Source: Pinus tabuliformis
Lineage: Eukaryota; Streptophyta; Pinopsida; Pinales; Pinaceae
Assembly (NCBI GenBank): GCA_031772625.1
Contig: CM062810.1
Location: forward strand, 710,633,584 to 710,697,583
Length of the DNA: 64,000 nt
Direction of reading: 5' to 3'
The notes under the pieces are model-generated. The model was not told the DNA's origin and did not search any database. It was given only the letters and a program-made list of their open reading frames with translations. Below are positions 20,348 to 31,250 of this stretch, piece by piece. How positions within the stretch are numbered: position 1 is the stretch's first letter; each line of letters starts with the position of its first letter. The translations under genes and the position numbers were made by a program.

Positions 20348-22066
20348 TCATCCTTGAAGACCAATTGAAACTGAGCATATTCTCAGTTTCTCCCTGGTTA
20401 CAACTTTTGTTAGCATATCTGCAGGATTCTGGTTAGTGTGTATCTTTTCCAGCTTTAACTCTCCATCTTCCAACACTGATCGTATGAAATGGTACTTGAG
20501 CTATATGTGTTTAGTCCTGGAATGAAATGCTGAGTTCTTTGCAAGATGAATGGCACTTTGGCTATCACTGTATAATGTGCCCTTATCATGCTCCTTACCC
20601 AATTCACCCATAAACCTTTGTAACCAAATCATTTCTTTACTAGCCTCTGTAGCAGCAACATACTCTGCTTCTATTGTTGAAAGTGCAACAACACTTTGGA
20701 TTTTTGAAACCTAACTGACAGCTGTTCCTCCAACAGTAAATACATATCGTGTAGTGCTCCTCCTGTTATCTCTGTCACCTGCCATATCTGCATCAACATA
20801 TCCTTGTAGGGAAATGTTTGAACCACCAAAGCATAATGCTTGATTTGTGGTACCTTTCAAATATCTGAGAATCCATTTCATTGCCATCCAATGTTCCTTT
20901 CTTGGATTGTTCATGTACCTGCTTACAACTCCCACTGCATGTGCAATATCATGCCTTGTGCATACCATTGCATACATTAAGCTTCCAACTGCTGATGGAT
21001 ATGGAACTTTAGACATATAATCCATGTCTTCTTGGGTCTTTGGGCACATTTCCTTGCTAAGTTTGAAATGGATAGCAAAAGGTGTACTAACTGGTTTTGC
21101 ATTGTGCATGTTAAATCTTTTCAACACCTTTTGTATGTACTCATTCTGAGACAATGTTAATTTACGATTTTTCCTGTCTCTAGTTATTCTCATACCAAGG
21201 ATTTGTTTTGCAACTCCCAAATCCTTCATTGCAAATGAATTTGCCAATTTTCTTTTGAGCACATTTATTTCCTGCATATTAAATCCTGCAACAAGCATGT
21301 CATCTACATATAATAACAATATAATATAGCTGCCATCATTTTTCTTTTTCAAATAAACACAATGATCAGAGTGACATTTAGTATAACCTTGTTCAGACAT
21401 AAACTTGTCAAATTTTAGATACCACTGCCTTGGATCCTGTTTTAAGCCATACAAGCTCTTCTTCAACCTGCACACTAGTTTCTCCTTCCCTTTCACCTCA
21501 TATCCTTGTGGTTACTGCATATATAGCTCTTCCTCCAAATCCCCATGGAGAAAGGTTGTCTTTACATCTAACTGCTCAAGATGCAAATCTTCAGCTGCTA
21601 CAAGACATAAAATAGTTCTAATTGAAGTCATTTTAACAACAAGAGAAAATATTTCATCAAAATCAATACCTTTCTTTTGTGCAAACCCCTTCACCACAAG
21701 TCTAGCTTTGTACCTTTGTTTTCCTCCATCTTCTTCCTTCAGCCTATAAACCCATTTATTCTTCAATGTAGTTTTTATTGCAGGCAACCTGAATAAATCC
21801 CAAGTCTGGTTATGCATTAAGGAGTCCATCTCTTCTTCCATGGCTACCTCCCACTTCTTCCTGCTTTCAACCTGCATTGCTTCTTCATAACATTCGGGTT
21901 CACCGGAATTAGTCAACAATAAATAATATAATGAAGGAGAGTATCGTTCAGGGGGTCTACTTATCCTGGTAGATCTTCTAACACCACTTTCAGGTGTTTG
22001 GGGTGCTTGTTGTTGTTGTGATGGTTGTTGTTGTTGTGGTTGTTGATTATTATTATTTTCAGGCAC
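20348..22066 (-). pseudogene. Element C reverse transcriptase and RNase H
   Basis: Copia reverse transcriptase preceded by a Gln/Asn-rich segment and the STRISRPPERYSPSLYY linker. Landmarks: NKWVYRLKEEDGGKQRYKAR, DVKTTFLHGDLEEELYMQ, VCRLKKSLYGLKQDPRQWY, and the catalytic YVDD at 21310-21299, intact. RNase H follows with DADMAGDRDNRRSTTRYVF, STIEAEYVAATEA and LYSDSQSAIHLAKN; it ends at the TGA at 20350-20348. Stops at 21512 (between palm blocks), near 20711 and in the last third break the frame. Confidence 0.9.
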
Positions 22067-22132
22067 CTTTACTTTTTCAGTGATTTCATCAAGAACTGTG
22101 TATTCCTTGTTTTCCTTTTCCTGTTTCTTTTC

Positions 22133-23239
22133 CTACAACTGATTCTTATACAAGACCTTTTCATTGAATATTACATCTCTGCTCCTAATGATTTTGTGAT
22201 TTTCATAATCATATAAGCGATAACCAAAATCATTAACACCATATCCAATAAAGGTACATTTCTTTGACTTTGCCTCAAGCTTTGTTCTATTTTCTTTATC
22301 AATATGGACAAAGGCCTCACAACCAAAAGGCTTTAAAATAGAGTAGTTTACCTTTTTACCTGTACATGCTTCCTCTAGAACACCACCATCCAAGGAACTT
22401 GAAGGCCCTCTATTTATTAGATAAATAGCAGTATCTACATCATCTGCCCAAAACTGTAAAGGCAATCCTGCATGCAATCTCATGCACCTTGCACGCTCCA
22501 TGATTGTTCTGTTCATCCTTTCTGACACACCATTTTCTTGTGGTGTTCTTGGAACTGTCTTCTCTCTGCGAATTCCATGCTTTGAACAGTACCTATCAAA
22601 CCCTTTGCTGCAATATTCACCTCCATTGTCTGATCTAAGACACTTCAATTTCTTTCCTGTCTCAATCTCAACCAAAGCTTTCCATTTCTTGAAAGTATCA
22701 AATACATCAGATTTATTCTTAATACAATAAATCCAAGTTTTTCTAGTTGCATCATCAATAAAAGTAACATAATAACGAGAGCCACCAAGAGATGATACCT
22801 GAGCAGGTCCCCATACATCTGTATGCACAAGCTCTAGTTTTCACTCTTCTTTTCTTTCCCAACTCTGAGAAATCTGAATCTCTTCTGTTTTCCATAAATG
22901 CAATTCTCACAGATGTCCAAATCAACATTCTTCAAACCCAGCAACAAATTCCTTGAGTGAAGAATCTTCATCCCCTTTTCACTCATGTGTTCGAGCCTGT
23001 GATGCCATAATGCTGCATCTACTCCTTTGGAAGTTAAAGCATTAACAGAGTTAGAAATACCATTGCATAAATACAATGTACCAACCTTTTCGCCTTTTGC
23101 TATTACCAGGGCTCCTTTGGTGACCTTCCAAGCTTTATCTATGGAAGTTGTCACACAACCTTCATCGCCTAACTGCCCTGTTGAAATCAGATTTTTCTTT
23201 AGATCTGGAACATGCCTTACCTCCTTTAATAGCCATTGG
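22133..23239 (-). pseudogene. Element C integrase
   Basis: Copia integrase. The pre-integrase zinc region reads LWHHRLEHMSEKG...CENCIYGKQKRF (about 23000-22870). A one-base frameshift near 22840 separates it from the catalytic core, which keeps all three acidic residues: MHTDVWGPAQ, RSDNGGEY and ENGVSERMNRT. The tail runs to a TAG at 22135-22133 through the copia-typical FGCEAFVHI, KKCTFIGYG and RSRDVIFNE motifs. Confidence 0.9.
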
Positions 23240-23509
23240 TTTCCATTCTGCGGTTTTACAAGAACCTTACCCATTCCAACGATTTTACAGGGTTTATCAT
23301 CACCCAAACGAACTTGTCCAAAATCTCCTTAAACATAGTCATGAAAGTATTTCTTATCAGGTGTGGCATGGAATGAAGCCCCTGAATCTACCACCCAGGA
23401 ATCAGTAATATTTTCGAAAGAAAGAATCAAAGCATCTTGTAACACCTTACCTGTCATATTCGCTTCATGATTGTTTTCTTGCTGTGCATCTCCTTCTTTT
23501 CCCTGCCGA
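23240..23509 (-). pseudogene. Element C aspartic protease
   Basis: Copia protease with intact active site DSGAS (23388-23374) inside WVVDSGASFHAT. A TAA at 23331-23329 follows eighteen codons later. Same frame as gag and the zinc region of integrase. Confidence 0.85.
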
Positions 23510-24264
23510 GATCTACAGTCTTTCTTTAGGTGTCCTTTCTTTCCACATTTCTAGCACACTATCCCCGATCTGGACTTGGATCTGCCTTTCCTTGATTTAC
23601 TGCGATATCCTAAGCTCTTTCCTATTTCCATTTTTCTTCCTCTAGACTCTGCACTCAAAGCATTTCCCGATGTCTCACCGGAGCTTTTCCGTCGCATTTC
23701 CTTGCTAAGGATAACATCGACAACATCATCAAAATTTAAAGTACTAGATCCAGAAACGAAGTTACTAATGGCCATTACCAAACCATTCCAACTTTCTGGT
23801 AATGAGCACAAGAATAACAAAGCTCTAACTTCATCATCAAAGTTTACCCCTACAGAACTTAAATGACTTGTAACTGTATTAAAATCATTTAAATGGTCTG
23901 CAACAGATCCACCTTCTGACATCTTCATATTAAATAACTGTTTCATAAGAAATACCTTGTTTGAGGCCGAGGGTTTTTCATATAGTTTCGACAACGCCTG
24001 AATCAAACCCTCTGTCGTGGTTTCCTTTGAAATGTTGAAGGTGACTGGTGCAACAAGGCACAATCGTATTGTTTCGAGTGCCTTTCTATCGAGAAGGTTC
24101 CATTCTTCGTCTATCATACCCGTCGGCATCTTTGATTTTCCGCCCAATGGTAGGTATAGATATTTCTGATACAGATAATCTTCCATCTGCATCTTCCACA
24201 GCGAGAAGTTTTGGCCGTTAAATTTCTCGACCCTAAACTTACCATCTTCCGCCATTGCTCCCAC
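23510..24264 (-). pseudogene. Element C gag
   Basis: Copia nucleocapsid protein. Start ATG at 24264 ([17 protein letters not shown]). The conserved gag core is intact: [56 protein letters not shown]. The single CCHC knuckle (23556-23515) contains an in-frame stop at 23553-23551 between its first two cysteines, which separates gag from protease. Otherwise open for 237 codons. Confidence 0.9.
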
Positions 24265-24310
24265 TCGAACCAGGAACCCTTCTTTCCTGCGAGTTTATAA
24301 GCCAAATAGA

Positions 24311-24328
24311 CCTTCGGCTCTGATACCA
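24311..24328 (-). promoter_or_regulatory. Element C primer-binding site (tRNA-iMet)
   Basis: Minus strand TGGTATCAGAGCCGAAGG, two bases inside the 5' LTR. Confidence 0.95.
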
Positions 24329-24330
24329 GT

Positions 24331-24913
24331 TGTTAGAAATTATATATTATGGAGCAATGGAACACATAAAATATTGTAGAAATATAAACACAGAAAACGC
24401 ATAAAACAAGAGAGACACAGATATACGTGGTTCACCCAGTTTGGGCTACGTCCACTCCGAACAGCCAGTCCTTCCTTTCTATTATCGAGCAAAATGAAGA
24501 GACACAACCTACAGCAGATCCGTTGTAATATCCTCTGTTTTCTCTCACAGTCTCACTTCTCTATTTCCTGCTCACACAATACACATCTGTTACACAGCCT
24601 CAAATTACAATGCCCTCATACAAAGAAAGGGGTTGCCTTCTAGGGCAAAAAAACCCTAAAATAAACATAAGTTCTACCATCAGATCATCCGCCTAATGAA
24701 CGGTCCAGATTGACTAGAAGTTTCTATACTTTTACAAGGCAATTTTACAGCTGTTTTTAGCTCCGGGGGGGCTCCCAAAGGTCGCAGCCCCCCCTCCCCC
24801 GGACCCCCCTGCAACGAATATTTTACGAGCGGCGTTGCCGCCCCCATTTCGAACTGGGGTCCAATGTGGAAATACCTTTGAATATAGGAGATAATCAGGC
24901 TCCACACCCAACA
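24331..24913 (-). repeat. Element C 5' LTR
   Basis: Plus strand TGTTAGAAATT...CCCAACA, 583 bp; partner of 19643-20251. Flanked on the right by the CAAAA target copy. Confidence 0.95.
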
Positions 24914-25091
24914 CAAAATTCAACAAAAAATTGCATTAAACACATATTAAACCTCATGGCATCATAACTAACTCAATTCACTCAATAAACATAAATATAA
25001 TAAAAAACATGCAATAAGCTAAGAGAATGGTTGATTTAACTATGTTAGGAGGCAAAATGAGCCCATATAATTACCCATTTATGGGGCTTAT

Positions 25092-25566
25092 CAATCTTCA
25101 AATCCCAAGATAGATAAAATGACCAAGATGATAGAGTCATTAGCCTCAGAAATCTCCAAATTAAAGGTTGAGCAACACCTTGGGAAATGAAGAGTCCCTA
25201 ATACCTTTTCTCCTAGAAATCCAAATCCATATAGAAGAGATAATAAGTAGTTGCAGATTTTGCAAAGAAGCAAAGATGCCAATGAAGACCCCTTTTCAGA
25301 ATGTAGTCATGGAAGAAGAGCAGTTTGAAGAAGATGATGAGATCCATTGTCTAGAAGACAAAGGTAGTGCCTCCTTTTTTACCTCCGATGCCTATGAAAA
25401 GTCATTATTCAATGACCAGATCAACCAAGAGTGGGATGGTGGGGCTGTTCTTCAAACTGCTGAGCAACACAGATATAATCTGAGGTTGAAGATGAATAAT
25501 GCCAAGGAAACTCATGTTCAGAGAGCTATTGTCCTTACAATACAACAAGCTAAAAAGAAAAAATGA
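25092..25566 (+). pseudogene. Element D gag C-terminal fragment
   Basis: A helical, charged segment (KMTKMIESLASEISKLKVEQ) followed by an acidic part (EEEQFEEDDEIHCLEDK) and RYNLRLKMN before protease. At least one frameshift (around 25190-25260). No zinc knuckle is visible; the family role is assigned by position. Confidence 0.5.
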
Positions 25567-25695
25567 CCGGTAGTTGATCCCATCATCCTCAAAGCTCCAG
25601 ATCACAAGGTAAGAGGCCTTAACAAGTCTCCTTCTCCTTTCAGTTTTGAATCAGAAATTCAGAAGCTAAGTATACCTATACCTCTGATTGAACTA

Positions 25696-26361
25696 GTGAA
25701 GAATGAGTCATTCAAGAGATCTATCCTCAAGGCCCTTGAGCCTAAAGCCATCCAAGCCTCCACTGACTATGTAAAACTGCAAGACGACAAACCAGCGGTT
25801 GTTCTCAGCCCAATGATTGAAAATTGTGATGAAAAATCCCCATCATTCTATGTATCTTTAACTATTCATGATAAAATCCTTCACAATTGCCTTCTGGACA
25901 CAGGAGCCAGCCATAATCTAATGCCCAAGGTTGTCATGGATGAATTGGGTCTTGAAATTACCAAGTCTTATCATGACCTATTTTCTTTTGACTCTAGGAA
26001 AGTGAAATGTTTGGGATTGATCAAAGACTTAGCCATCATCTTGTCTTAGTTGCCCGTGAAGAGCATGGTGATGGATATTGTGGTAGCAGATGTACCCCCA
26101 GGTTTGGCATGTTTCTTTCCATGGGTTGGATCAAGAGATTAGGTGGAACATTGCAAAATGATCTGTCCTATGCTACTGTCCTAGTTTTTGGAGGTGAGAG
26201 TAGGAGATTATACATAAAATCTCAGTTGGCTTATATAATCAGTGATGAAAGGAATCCCACTAATCATCCCATCTATGTTGTTGACACTGATTTTGGAGCT
26301 TGTATTCTTCAGATTGAAGAATCCCAGTTGGCTCCCATGCAGCTTAAGAAATCGGTTTGCC
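25696..26361 (+). pseudogene. Element D aspartic protease
   Basis: Retropepsin with active site CLLDTGASHNLMP (DTGA at 25896-25907), here the standard DTGA rather than the DLGA of elements B and E. It continues DELGLEITKSYHDLF and, after a TAG at 26047-26049 and a frame change, PRFGMFLSMGWIKRLGGTLQNDLSYA, the end of the fold. Linker to the aRNH: YVVDTDFGACILQIEESQ. Confidence 0.75.
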
Positions 26362-26379
26362 AGATCACAGAGGAAAAAG

Positions 26380-26770
26380 GCCCACAAATTTGGGACATGT
26401 TCTTTGATGGAGCTTGCTCTAAGGAGGTTGTAGGGACAGGTGTAGTCCTTGTGTCCCCACATAAGAATGCATTCATTTATCTTTCAAGTTAACTTTTCAG
26501 GTCACAAATAACATAGTAGAATACGAAGCCTTGATATTGGGATTAAATGTTGCTAAAGAAATGGGCATCAAAGGTCTAAAGGTGTTTGGAGATGCAGACC
26601 TTATCATTCAGTAGGCCAACAAAACTTTCCAAGGAAAGCATCCAAGGCTAAAGGAATACGAGATGAGGTATGGAAGCTCAAGGACTCTTTTAATATTTTA
26701 AGCATTTCTTACATCCCGAGAATGAAGAACCAACTTGTTGAATCCCTTGTTCTGTCTGCTAGCACATTTA
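26380..26770 (+). pseudogene. Element D second RNase H, archaeal type, placed between protease and reverse transcriptase
   Basis: The domain starts IWDMFFDGACSKEVVGTGVVL; after a break at 26490-26500 it continues TFQVTNNIVEYEALILGLNVAKEMG and LKVFGDADLIIQ. Three catalytic acidic positions are visible (FFDGA, VEYEA, GDADL); the fourth, normally A-D in a NxxADxLA motif, reads NQLVESLV. Breaks at 26490, a TAG at 26612, and a frame change near 26690. Known Tat elements carry this domain after the Ty3-type RNase H, so this site is distinct. Confidence 0.7.
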
Positions 26771-28060
26771 TTCCTCCTTTTCCTCCTAAATTGACTTATG
26801 AATTTCAGGTGAAATATAGACCATCTCTGCCTAACAATGTCAAATACTGGAAAGTTTTTGAAGATGGTGATGAAATTAATAGGTTTTTACAAGTCGTTGA
26901 TGAATTTTCTGAAATGCACATTGACCAAGAAAACAAAACCATGGAAGAATGCAACCAGTCCAAGCTAAAGGATGAGATTGGTCAGAAAAACAGTGTTCAG
27001 CTGCCTAGTAACCATATACCCAAAGGATTGGTGCCCCTAGAGAAGTTGTTCATAATGATGTACCTTATAAGCCTGCCAAAAAGGAAAAGAGTCTATTGTT
27101 CATAAACATAATGTAGGGAGTCCAGCCCATCCAAAGTACATAAATCTGTCCAGTCACTTGTCTTCTACCCAAAGGTTCAAGTATTGCACCCTGATGAAAC
27201 AATTTGATGGTATTTTTGCTTGGGAATATAGTGAGCTTAAGACCTATGACACCAACATCATTCAGCATAAAATCCCACTGGAGAATAACACTATCCCTTT
27301 TAAGTAGAAATTAAGACCTATCATCCCTCTCTTATTGCCTTTGATTGAAAGGGAAATCAAGAAGCTGTTGGATGCCAAGATCATAGTTCCCCTAAAGTAT
27401 TCAAAGTCGATAACTACCCTTGTGGTAGTGAGAAAGAAGAATGAAGAAATCGGACTTTGTGTTGACTTCAGGAATTTGAACAAATGCTCTAAAAAAGACA
27501 ACTACCCCCTGCCTAAGATGGAACACTTGCTGCAAAAAGTTTCAGGGGCTAGAGTCATGTCTTTCCTAGATGGATTTTTAGGTTACAATCAGATTGTTGT
27601 ACATCCAAAAGATCAGGAAAAGACTTCCTTCACTACTCCTTGGGGCAGGACTGATGAATGTTGTAGCTACTATTCAGAGGGCCATGGGAGAGAAGGACAA
27701 GTTTGTCCTTATTTACCTTGACGACATAACAGTATTTTCCAGTAGCCATAAGGACCATTTGCAGCATTTGAAGAAGGTGTTTCTAAAGTGCAGACATTTT
27801 TGAATTTCTATAAACCCAAAGAAGTCACAAGTTTCTCTAGAAGAAGGCAAATTGCTGGGACATATTGTTTCTGCTGAAGGTGTGAAGATTGATCCAGCAA
27901 GAATTCAAGTAATTCAGACATTGTCCATCCCAAGGTCAAAAAGGGACATTCAATCTTTCCTTGGTAAGATTAAATTTGTCAGGAGGTTTATTCCAAACTT
28001 CGTAGAGCTAGTGAAGCACATCACTTCCATGCTGAAGAAAGAATCAGAAATAAAATGGAC
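26771..28060 (+). pseudogene. Element D reverse transcriptase with N-terminal linker
   Basis: The linker (PSLPNNVKYWKVFEDGDE, QLPSNHIPKGLVPLEKLF) joins aRNH to the polymerase. Reverse transcriptase landmarks: IIVPLKYSKSITTLVVVRKK, CVDFRNLNKCSKKDNYPLP, FLDGFLGYNQIVV, then TPWG at about 27648 directly followed in another frame by GLMNVVATIQRAM. The usual segment between these motifs (about nine residues) is deleted. The catalytic YLDD at 27714-27725 is intact. The thumb (LLGHIVSAEGVKIDPARIQ) is clear. Confidence 0.8.
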
Positions 28061-28500
28061 AGATGGTGCAAGAAGCTATTTTGAAGCCATCATGGAAGCT
28101 CCCACTCTAATCAACCCAAATTGTAACAGAGAGTTTTATATCTTCTCTTTTTCCTCTTATGATACACTTGCAACAGTTTTATTGTAGAAAAATGATGAAG
28201 GTGTAGAGCACCCTGTGGCCTTTTTCAGCAAAACTCTGAGGGATGCTGAACTAAGGTATGAACTTATTGAAAAACAAGCTTATGCTCTCGTAAAATCTTT
28301 AAAAGCATTCAGATTTATATTCTGCATTCCAAAGTGACTGCATATGTACCGTTAGCCTCAGTAAAAGATGTTCTAACTGAGCCAGATATTGATGGAAAGA
28401 GAGCTAAATGGATTGTAAAACTCATAGAGTTCAACATAGAGGTGAAGCCCACCAAGCTTGTCAAAGGCCAGGGCTTGACTAAGCTTATGTCTTAGGAAAA
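28061..28500 (+). pseudogene. Element D original RNase H, degenerate
   Basis: Ty3-type RNase H by position and by FFSKTLRDAELRYELIEKQAYALVK. The first acidic strand reads FYIFSFSSYDTLATVLL with no Asp at the usual DAS position, and the TDH strand is replaced (VTAYVPLAS-like). A TAG follows at 28185 and frameshifts after 28320. The same loss is seen in element A, the other element with a second RNase H. Confidence 0.65.
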
Positions 28501-28559
28501 TTGCAGTTGGTTAGACATCAATTGCGTGGATTCAAATTTAGGTGGTGAGCGGACAAAGG

Positions 28560-29876
28560 AAGTAGCAGTAGAGCAAGAGTAGAATCAGTCTTTGGCTAAA
28601 AATCTAGCCACTTGTGAATGGTATTCCAGCATAGTTCATTTTTTGTAGAAACTAGAAGTCCCTCCAGGGCTTAGATTGAGTCAAGCTCGAGCCATTAAGC
28701 TCAGATCAGCCAAATTCTCCATTAACGAAAACCTGCTCTATTGGAAAGACCCATCAGGGATCCTCTTGATATGTCTATACAGAGGACAATCTGTGGAATT
28801 CATGCACCAGTTCCATTCTAGCATCTGCTAAGGGCATCATTATTGGAAAACCATGGCCCACAAGATCATGAGAGCCGGGTATTATTGGCCTACTCTGTTC
28901 TTTGATGTGTTTTATTTTGTGAAGTCTTGTGACAAATGTCAGAGGTTTGCAGGAAGACAACATCTAAAATCTCTGCCCTTGAAGCTAATACACATCAATG
29001 GTCCCTTCCAACAGTGGGGCTTGGACTTCATAGGTGAGATCAATCCACATTCCAATGGCCATCACAAATGGATCTTGGTAGCCACTGATTATTTCACCAA
29101 ATGGATTGAGGCCGTACCCACTAAAAATGCTAATCATCAGGTTATCATAAAGTTCTTGAGTGAGAATATTTTCACTAGATTTGGTTGCCCAACCAATTTA
29201 ACTAGTCACTGATAATGCAACAGCTTTCAGGGCAGAAGAATTGGTGGACATGTGTGAATACATGGGCATTCAATTGATGCATTCTACCTCATATTATCCT
29301 CAAGGCAATGGCCTGGAAGAATCATCTAACAAAAGCCTTATAAGGATAACAAAAAAACTGTTGCAGGACAACAAAAAGAACTGGGATTCCAAGTTGAAGT
29401 TTGCACTATGGGTTGACAGAGTTACCAACAAGAAGTCCATAAGAAATTCTCCATTTAAGCTGGTTTATGGCATTGATGTTTTTTTTATTATCTAGCTGAT
29501 TCTCCCTGTGGCCAAATTCTTCCAAGAAGAACAGGATGAAGAGAATGACATAGCGAGGAGAATGAGTAACTTGTTTGAATTATAGTAGATCAGAGAATAA
29601 CTGGCTGAGAAGTCAAGAATTCATCAGAAGAAGATCAAAGAAACCTTTGATAGAAAGGCAAAAATGGACAGTTTTCAGGTTGGTAACTAGGTCCTCAAAT
29701 GGGATGCATTGAAGGAAAAGAAGGGCAACCATGGTAAATTTGATTCCTTATGGACGAGACCGTTTTTCATTGCTCAAGTTCAGATGAAAAATACTTTCAT
29801 TTTGCACAATTTGGAGGGTGAAGGTGTTTTTGATGGCCCAATCAATGGGCGGTTTTTGAAACTTTACTTCATATGA
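28560..29876 (+). pseudogene. Element D integrase
   Basis: The zinc region (FMHQFHSS, GHHYWKTMAHKIMRAGYYWPTLF, CDKCQRF) runs about 28795-28945. In the core, the first Asp is in QQWGLDFIGEIN; the second lies in DNATAFRAEEL after a frameshift at 29205-29215; the Glu is in GNGLEESSNKSL. The C-terminal segment (KAKMDSFQVGN, HGKFDSLWTRPFFIAQVQ, GPINGRFLKLYFI) ends at a TGA at 29874-29876. Stops at 29492, 29583 and 29688 break it. Confidence 0.8.
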
Positions 29877-30010
29877 GGCTTTAAGGCCTTAATATTGTAA
29901 TAGGTTTTCTCAGTTTTTGTTTTCCATGCAAATAAACTCCATGCCCAATGGAACACTAGGAAATAAGTTTGGTTTGGTTTTTACTGGAAAAGTAGTAGCC
30001 TATAGTTCTT

Positions 30011-30037
30011 GAAACCTCACAGGGAGGCTTTCATCCC
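30011..30037 (+). repeat. Hairpin just upstream of the element D LTR
   Basis: GAAACCTC-ACAGG-GAGGCTTTC folds with CCTC/GAGG inner and GAAA/TTTC outer pairs. It resembles the core of the element B hairpins and occupies the same place, between pol and the LTR. Confidence 0.55.
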
Positions 30038-30636
30038 CAGAAGGAGCCAGTGTTAGCCCCTAAGGTGCTTTGCTGCTATTTTTAGCGTAAGTGTCCCCTG
30101 TTTTAGCTCCGACGACCACATCTCCTCTTGATCCGCTTTGGCCATAAGCCAAACCTCAAAAATATTACTCTCGCATCTATAATTGCATCGGGTCCTGATC
30201 CAAATGGATCTAAATATGCTCTCTAAGTCTTCAAAATCTCGTAAAATCATGCCAAATATCAAATAATCGCATGAGAAGAGCCCTTAGAATGGCGGAGAAA
30301 CACTATCGAGAGGCAAAAAACACGTAAAACAGTGAAAAACAGAGCAGAGAAGGCTTGAACAATGAATGCACAACAATCGTCAGATCTGGCTGATCAACGG
30401 TCTAGATCTAATCGGAAAAATCATAATCGGCATAGGCAGATGGAGGATATTAGCGCATATAATATATGAATTGCGATGGCGATCGGAAAAGTCAACGAAG
30501 ACCGTTGATCAAGAACGTAGATCGATGGCCCCCATTGCATCGCAGAATCACAATTGGCCAACAGAGCAGAGTGCTCACCAAACGGCCTGGGGTTATCGCG
30601 ATATGCGATTGCGATTAATCACATCGGAACGGGATA

Positions 30637-30642
30637 TATATA

Positions 30643-30675
<33 letters not shown>
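30637..30675. repeat. (TA)n microsatellite
   Basis: Nearly pure alternating TA inside the element D LTR. Confidence 0.9.
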
Positions 30676-30678
<3 letters not shown>

Positions 30679-31243
30679 ATTAACTGGACCCGAAGAGGTT
30701 TGGGAATGAAAATGTATATTGTTTCAAGTCCGGAGGAAGCCATTTTTACGTTATTTTCAATGTTTTAAATGTATTTCCAAAATACAAAGGGAAGCCTTGG
30801 AACAAGGCTGAAGCGACATGCGACAACGATTGAGGACGGATCAGATAGGAGAATAGACCAGATTTAGGGACTTTTGTAGTTTGGATGAACAGTGGTTGTG
30901 GTGGATTTTCATAGTTTAAATGCATTTCTTTGTATTAAACATAAAGCGGTCGCTTCAGGGATTTCAAAGGCTGGGAGGTAGAGGCCGGGAGACAGATGGC
31001 CGGGAGGGGAAAAATCCACAGCACGATGCAGCCGAACCAATAGAAGTGATCATGGAGCATCGCTGGCACGAGCGAGCCACCTGACAGCGCAAAGAATTTA
31101 CTAGAATTTGGTTAATATGTTGTTAGAAAAAAAGACCTTTGAGCTCATGTATGTTGAGTTATGGCATCAAGTAGTTAAAAAGACAAAGTGGATAGATTAA
31201 GACACTTGGAGACTTAGAAAGCTTGAGAGCATTGTAAAAAGCC

Positions 31244-31250
31244 TATAAAT
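31244..31250 (+). promoter_or_regulatory. TATA box of element D LTR
   Basis: TATAAAT about 1.2 kb into the LTR, followed by a GA-rich leader; plausible Pol II start for the element. Confidence 0.5.

Larger units (their letters stand above)
19643..24913 (-). mobile_element. Element C: Ty1/copia retrotransposon, structurally complete
   Basis: Both LTRs, a perfect 5-bp target duplication (CAAAA at 19638-19642 and 24914-24918), a tRNA-iMet primer site, a purine tract and the copia order gag, protease, integrase, reverse transcriptase, RNase H are present. LTRs differ at about 10 of the first 215 bases plus a 26-nt length difference, so insertion is not recent. The coding region has stops and a frameshift. 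It sits in the LTR of element B. The sequence resembles Tnt1/Tork-type copia elements. Confidence 0.95.
11743..25091 (-). mobile_element. Element B: Athila-like Ty3/gypsy element, interrupted by copia element C
   Basis: Minus-strand order: LTR (17719-25091, split), primer-binding site, gag with two zinc knuckles, proline-rich linker, protease with DLGA active site, reverse transcriptase, RNase H, integrase, structured 3' untranslated region. DLGA protease and an Asp-like tRNA primer site are typical of the Athila branch. The left (3') LTR is not resolved, so the left limit is only the last recognisable B structure. Reading frames from reverse transcriptase to integrase are mostly one frame with scattered stops. 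Confidence 0.75.
17719..25091 (-). repeat. Element B 5' LTR, split by copia element C
   Basis: On the plus strand the LTR starts TGGTGAGC beside the primer site and, after removing the copia insertion (19643-24913 plus one CAAAA copy), ends GGGGCTTATCA at 25091, i.e. TGATAAGCCCC on the sense strand. Rebuilt length is about 2.1 kb. A/T-rich promoter-like sequence lies near 19138-19147. The right boundary also marks the abrupt start of element D coding sequence. Confidence 0.55.
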
